NCBI GenBank assembly: GCA_026120185.1
Contig: JANUWF010001497.1
Span: 918,501 to 982,500 of the forward strand
Reading direction: 5' to 3'
Length of the DNA stretch: 64,000 nt
Source: Voacanga thouarsii
Taxonomy: Eukaryota; Streptophyta; Magnoliopsida; Gentianales; Apocynaceae
Under the pieces are notes generated by a model. The model saw only the letters and a program-made list of their open reading frames with translations, searched no databases and had not been told where the DNA came from. Numbering within the stretch: the stretch's first letter is position 1; the number at the start of each line of letters is the position of its first letter. Position numbers and translations under genes: made by a program. Shown in pieces: positions 59,932 through 64,000 of the stretch.

Positions 59932-62607
59932 TCATGGAGTAATAGAAACTAAAAATCAGGTTGAATGAGGGCCAAAATGCTTGGATTAGAATATAGGTTC
60001 TGGGATGCATCTATCCATACAAAGAGATACCCAATACACCAATGATAGGCATGACAGGAATGGCATTTGCGGAATAGTGGACGCATGCAAGCGTTCCAAA
60101 TCATTTACCAAACATTCTTCAGAACTTGACAAATACCAGTATTTATCTATCTGCAGAAGAAGTATCTGGTCTGTCCAAGCCAAGCATAATTTAACAAACT
60201 CAACAAGAGCAACTCACCATGTCTGAACCAACTAAGGATATAGCTTTTATTTCATCATCATCGCATATGTAATTGACAATATCCTGCCCAAACATCAAAA
60301 ACATAAACTAAATATATAAAATTCATGCTACTAAAAGTTCAAGAATGCCAACAAGAAAGAACATAAGATGGAAGAAGAGAATTTACTAATTTACACTTAT
60401 TCTATAAATTTTCCAGAAATAAAGTTTCGGGATAAAAGAAAAATATAAAATATTCACAAGGAGACAAAAAAGGTGGACTCCACTTGCCAACAACTAAGGA
60501 AAGAGACACTAAACTAGCCTCATACTGAAAGGCCAGGTAGATTCCAAACAACTACTACTTGACAAGGTTGGTAATCAGGATCCAACTTGGTGAACCAGCT
60601 CTCAAACAAGCTAGGATTTTTCAATACAAGATAAAGTTTGCCATAACCTTCATCATATTTCTCAGTTTTCCAGACAAATCAATGTCCGTCCCCCGTTGAC
60701 GTCTGTGAGAAACACGTGTAATTAGCAGTATAATTAGCTGTATGAATAGAAATATTATGAGAATATTTTGCATCCCTAAAACTAGGCTGATTAGATATCT
60801 CAATGATTATGGGATTTTGATTATTCATTCCTTTTTTATGCTAGGGAACTTCTATATAGCTGAATTCTTGTCTGGTCTTCGATATAGGAGAAAGTCTTCC
60901 ACAGAGATCATTTCTCCTAATTCTTGTTATATTTCTCCCAATTCTTCTCTCAATTCTCGTCAGCATCTAAGGATAAAGTTTGGCCCACTTGCCAGCTGCA
61001 TTCAAATTATTGTGAAGCTAGACTTTATACATCCAAAGAAGTTGGTCAAAGCCAATATGTTCTCCCTGAAACAATATCAATCCCACGATTAGGCACTAAA
61101 ACTATTTAGGAAGCTATTACAGAAGTAAGTGTAGCTATATTTTACCTCTGGACAACCAATCAAAACTCATACTTGATCATAAGTTAGATATTTTGGAGAT
61201 AAGTTATATGAACTATTTATCAGAAAGTTAGGAAAGCAATTGAGCCAATTTTGTAGACTTTATAAACAAATTAAGACTAGCTTCAGTAGCAATTGAGAGA
61301 TTAGAAAGTGTGGATAGAAAAGTGGATTTTCCATTTAGGTTTCGAAAGAGACTTGTTGAATCTACTCCTGGAAACTAAGGAATGATCATTCAAAATCAAC
61401 TTAACTGAGCTGAGATGACCTATGTTTCTCAAAATGGGGTTCCCAAGTCTCAACTTCGCATAGAAAGCATGCTTTATTGTACTCATAACTGGAACTCATA
61501 CAGACTGAGTACAGTTCTTTAAACACTTATAGCACAAAGACACTGTTAATGATTATAATTTGTTGAAAATGAGTAAATATATTTAACAATTTATAGCACA
61601 AATACTTATGGTAATGGTTATAAGTTGTTGAAAACATTGCTAAACCTTTTAGGCAGTATTATACAATGTTCCCTACAAAACCTTTTGTGTTCAGAATTTA
61701 TAGTTCTATACAGCAGAAAAGGTATAAAGTCACTGCTTTTCTGGGTTTCTTCGTATTTATAGAGTAGAGTCAGATTGGCTCAACAGCTCATGGATTCCCT
61801 ATATCTGTTGAAATTTTAATGATCAAAAGCAAATAGGGTAACTACAGTTGGACCAGTTTTACCCCCCCAAACCAACCGACATAAGATAAAAGGAAGTACA
61901 TCAACAATAGAAATGCTAAGACGAAATCATTGTAACTGAAGCCTTTCAAAAGCATGTGAAGTAAATTGCGCATTGGTCGTGACTCTCAGAAGCAAAAGCT
62001 TACATGGGTTCCATGAACAATATTTAAAACACCATCAGGTAAACCAGCTTCTGCTGCCAATGCAGCTAGTATCATCGATGCCCCTAGAATAATAGGAGCT
62101 AATAAGTAAGCAAGTGTTACTTAAGCAAATGGAACTAGAAATGGACGGAACTAGAAATGGCTCGTAACAATAGCAAATAAGCAAATGATAGACCATAAAG
62201 CTGAAGTAACTTTGTAACTGCATTTTCTTTATGAGGAATTAGAGACATTAAGGCTGTGACAGCAATATATGAGGAAACATTGAAGGCAAAAAGAGGAACA
62301 AAACACCTGGATTCTTCACCGATGGCTTAAGGACAAAAGTATTGCCACATGTAACTGCAATAGGAAACATCTGCAGAATCCATAATTAAAGCAAGATCTT
62401 TCCAGGATGGACAAGTAAAATCAAATAAATAAACTAGAAGAATTCCACCTACCCATAGCGAAATCATTGCTGGTAAATTTAAGGGACATATACCAGCACA
62501 AACACCAAGAGGCTCCCTAATACAGAAAGTATCGACTCCACTCGAGGCATTTGGGATGAACTCCCCCATTTGCAAAGTTGCCATGCCACATGATTGTTCA
62601 ACAACCT
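52564..62607 (-). CDS. ALDH6B2: Methylmalonate-semialdehyde dehydrogenase, 5' end missing, long repeat tail
   Basis: Fourteen exons in the window, all GT-AG and in phase: 62607-62453, 62370-62307, 62083-62004, 60283-60218, 59789-59739, 59648-59497, 58787-58697, 58291-58211, 56173-56096, 55979-55944, 55851-55808, 54523-54445, 53945-53855 and 53714-52564 (stop). The N-terminal exons lie beyond 64000. Landmarks are [44 protein letters not shown] (usual Glu of KPSE is Val), [16 protein letters not shown], the catalytic Cys in [15 protein letters not shown], and EEMFGPVL. The enzyme oxidises methylmalonate and malonate semialdehydes to propionyl- and acetyl-CoA in mitochondrial valine and pyrimidine breakdown. 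The last exon runs past the normal end (QQWRDLP) into about 365 further codons of repeats (53661-52567) without a stop. A copia element sits in the intron upstream of 62607. Confidence 0.93.
52567..53661 (-). repeat. Repeat-built C-terminal extension of the dehydrogenase
   Basis: Two degenerate repeat types encode the tail. Type 1 (about 53661-53278) has units of 16-20 residues like [17 protein letters not shown] and [16 protein letters not shown]. Type 2 (about 53277-52567) has units of about 29 residues built around [33 protein letters not shown], each with an RTDxxxH-like link. The tail ends ETLPTSQEL, close to the usual short ALDH6 ending as I recall it. It is rich in Ser, Pro and Thr and probably disordered. 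Confidence 0.8.
55355..55376. repeat. (GT)11 microsatellite
   Basis: A dinucleotide run in a dehydrogenase intron, followed by a short ACACGCGTACACAC imperfect inverse. Confidence 0.92.
56994..57018. repeat. Poly-T tract in the largest visible dehydrogenase intron
   Basis: A near-perfect run of about 24 T (one C at its start) in the 2-kb intron between exons 58291-58211 and 56173-56096. It could be the poly-A end of a reversed retroposed sequence, but no such body is recognised. The rest of that intron holds nothing recognisable. Confidence 0.8.
58292..58475. repeat. Tandem 92-bp duplication at an intron 3' end
   Basis: Copies at 58292-58383 and 58384-58475 share GGAGACAACAAACAAAAATC and GATGAGCATGTTGAAATTTG. 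The first copy includes the splice acceptor of exon 58291-58211. The second keeps an acceptor-like TAG. Confidence 0.9.
59871..59928. repeat. (AT)29 microsatellite
   Basis: A perfect run of 58 bp in the intron just upstream of exon 59789-59739. Confidence 0.95.
60284..62003 (-). other. Long dehydrogenase intron, nothing recognised
   Basis: A 1.7-kb intron between exons 62083-62004 and 60283-60218. Open frames on the plus strand near 60742-61109 have no convincing domain. No terminal repeats are seen. Confidence 0.6.
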
Positions 62608-62646
62608 CTACAGGCAAAGCCAGAAGTAAAAGAGGCATAATCATCT

Positions 62647-62858
62647 TGGATCAGTTTCATACTATTGAATTATGGAAAGATTTTATTTGATTCGATTTTG
62701 TGGAAATTAATTAGGAGGTTTCTTGTTTTGTAGAGATCCTAATTGATATGTAATCTCTAGCTTAGGTGGTTTTTTTTTCTTTTTTAGGAGTTTGCAATCG
62801 TATATAAATAGTGGTTGTATTCCATTGATTCAATACAAAAAAATCATCTCAGAATTCA
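62647..62858 (+). repeat. 5' LTR of the intronic copia element
   Basis: About 210 bp begin near TGGATCAG and end GAATTCA, immediately before the primer site. A TATA-type word TATATAAATAG lies at about 62801 and a second A/T-rich control region upstream. Short LTRs of this kind occur in Ale/Retrofit-type copia elements. Confidence 0.65.
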
Positions 62859-62861
62859 AGT

Positions 62862-62873
62862 TGGTATCAGCGC
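62862..62873 (+). promoter_or_regulatory. Primer-binding site of the intronic copia element
   Basis: TGGTATCAGCGC resembles the complement of the initiator tRNA-Met 3' end (TGGTATCAGAGC), with one mismatch. Confidence 0.85.
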
Positions 62874-62993
62874 TGTCAGCTTTGCCCTGGAACTCTGATT
62901 TTCTTCGGGCCGAATTCCTTTCTTTTTCATCTCCAATAATCTTTTATTTCCCTGCCTTTCTCCTTATCCCTTGATCTCTCCCTTCTATCAAGA

Positions 62994-63950
62994 ATGTCCC
63001 AAATCACCAAAAACAGCCCTACCAGCCCCGCGGTTGATGCAGCGGCAATGGAGAACACTGCTGCCAATTCAACTGGACATTTGCAGCCCATACAGTCAAC
63101 ATACCATTTGAATGGGAAGAATTATTTGAAGTGGTCACAGCTCGTTCGCACATTCTTGAGGGGCAAAGGTAAAATCAGCCATTTGATAGGCACGGGTCCT
63201 TCAAAAGAAGATCCCAAATTTATAGCGTGGGATGAACAAGATTCGATGGTGACGTCATGGCTATGGAATTCGATGCAACTAAAGATTAGCGATACGTGTA
63301 TGTTTCTCAAAACCGCCAAGGAGATTTGGGGCGCTATCCGTCAAACATATTCAAAGGTCCATGATGCTGCCCAGATTTTAGCAACCAAACAGGGAACTTG
63401 AACCATCACTGAATGCTCGAGTTTACTGCAGAGTTTGTGGCAGGAATTGGACCATTATCAATGCATTGAGATGCGTAGCAATGAAGATTCTGTGATTTTG
63501 AAGAGATTTATTGAAAAAGAGCGTATTTTTTATTTCTTGCAGGTCTTACCATTGATTTTGATGCTATTAAATTGCAGATTTAGGGAAAAGAAAAGCTGCC
63601 CTCTTTGAATGAGACAATCTCAATCATCCGGGCTGAAGAAGGACAACTGAGTGTCATGTTGGACTCGCACGAAGGAAGCAACTCTGCACTTTTAACCAAG
63701 GCAGTTAGTGTAAAAGAGTCTTGCATAATAGCCTCACAAGATGCCAACCAATCTGATGTCCAAACCAGCTCGTCTAAGACATCTAGCCATGGTTCTCTTC
63801 TTTGCACACCCTACAAGGAGCGTCGACCCACCAAGGATCAATGCTGGAAACTCCATGGCAGACCAAACTGAAATGCAACCGTGAGAAGACAAGCACATGT
63901 AGAAAGCACTGAATCTGGTAAAGACAAAAGCAGCCTATCCAAATTTCACA
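62994..63950 (+). pseudogene. Copia Gag of the intronic element
   Basis: ATG at 62994. The frame to 63401 contains TYHLNGKNYLKWSQLVRTFL, KGKISHLIGTGP and SWLWNSMQ, typical of a UBN2-type copia Gag. A stop at 63399 and a frameshift near 63540-63580 break it. The later frame (63605-63871) gives NETISIIRAEEGQLSVMLDS and ends in DQCWKLHGRPN, which leads into a CCHC-region. The copy cannot make complete Gag. Confidence 0.85.
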
Positions 63951-64000
63951 AGTAGGAAATTGTGAGGAGAGAGGTTAAACTCAACCTTAGAAAAGTCTCC

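Larger units (their letters stand above)
62647..64000 (+). mobile_element. Copia element in a dehydrogenase intron, 3' part outside the window
   Basis: The 5' LTR (about 62647-62858), primer site and gag are present. The element continues past 64000. It lies opposite to the host gene. The left boundary is uncertain because the second LTR is not visible. Confidence 0.85.

Noticed and set aside
60742..61109. Plus-strand frames with FGP- and IHP-like words, reminiscent of the gypsy integrase C-terminus
   Set aside because: The match is limited to a few residues, no neighbouring domain is present, and the stretch lies in a normal-looking intron.

Overview
The window is flowering-plant nuclear DNA, probably from a eudicot. 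It is AT-rich and packed with LTR retrotransposons of plant-specific lineages (Athila, Angela, Tekay-like and other copia types). It carries two intron-containing host genes with GT-AG splicing, and no prokaryotic gene organisation.

1-7262 is repeat land. It holds a truncated Athila-type element (LTR pieces 1-878 and 1863-3472 around an internal remnant), a degenerate AT-rich minisatellite (about 3473-5900), and an unassigned AT-rich stretch.

7268-36138 is one Athila-type Ty3/gypsy element of about 28.9 kb between matching target duplications (ATACT). It is stretched by nested insertions: a 1,968-bp solo copia LTR on the minus strand (11919-13886), a 1,536-bp Athila-type solo LTR (14003-15538), and a complete but decayed Angela-type copia element (16583-30116). 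The copia element itself contains a roughly 4.2-kb Tekay-like solo LTR (about 19491-23704, minus strand). Removing the insertions leaves an Athila element of about 11.8 kb and an Angela element of about 9.3 kb, both normal sizes. Most insertions have exact 5-bp duplications that rejoin the interrupted reading frame.

36144-48110 holds more mobile DNA: an 896-bp Mutator-type MITE with a 9-bp duplication, a gag-only copia derivative (38463-40780) flanked by two copies of an exon-like segment, a recently inserted yet frameshifted copia element on the minus strand (41418-47039, duplication CTTTG), and a chromovirus integrase fragment.

48548-62607 is the genic part. Both genes are on the minus strand. 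The first is a four-exon SpoU-family RNA 2'-O-ribose methyltransferase (351 codons including stop). The second is a methylmalonate-semialdehyde dehydrogenase (ALDH6 family), of which 14 in-phase exons lie in the window and whose 5' end lies beyond it. The last exon of the dehydrogenase encodes an unusual tail of about 365 codons made of degenerate repeats. The RNA methyltransferase probably acts on organellar RNA. The dehydrogenase acts in mitochondrial valine and pyrimidine catabolism. I see no functional link between them beyond adjacency. A further copia element (62647 to the window end) sits in a dehydrogenase intron in the opposite orientation.
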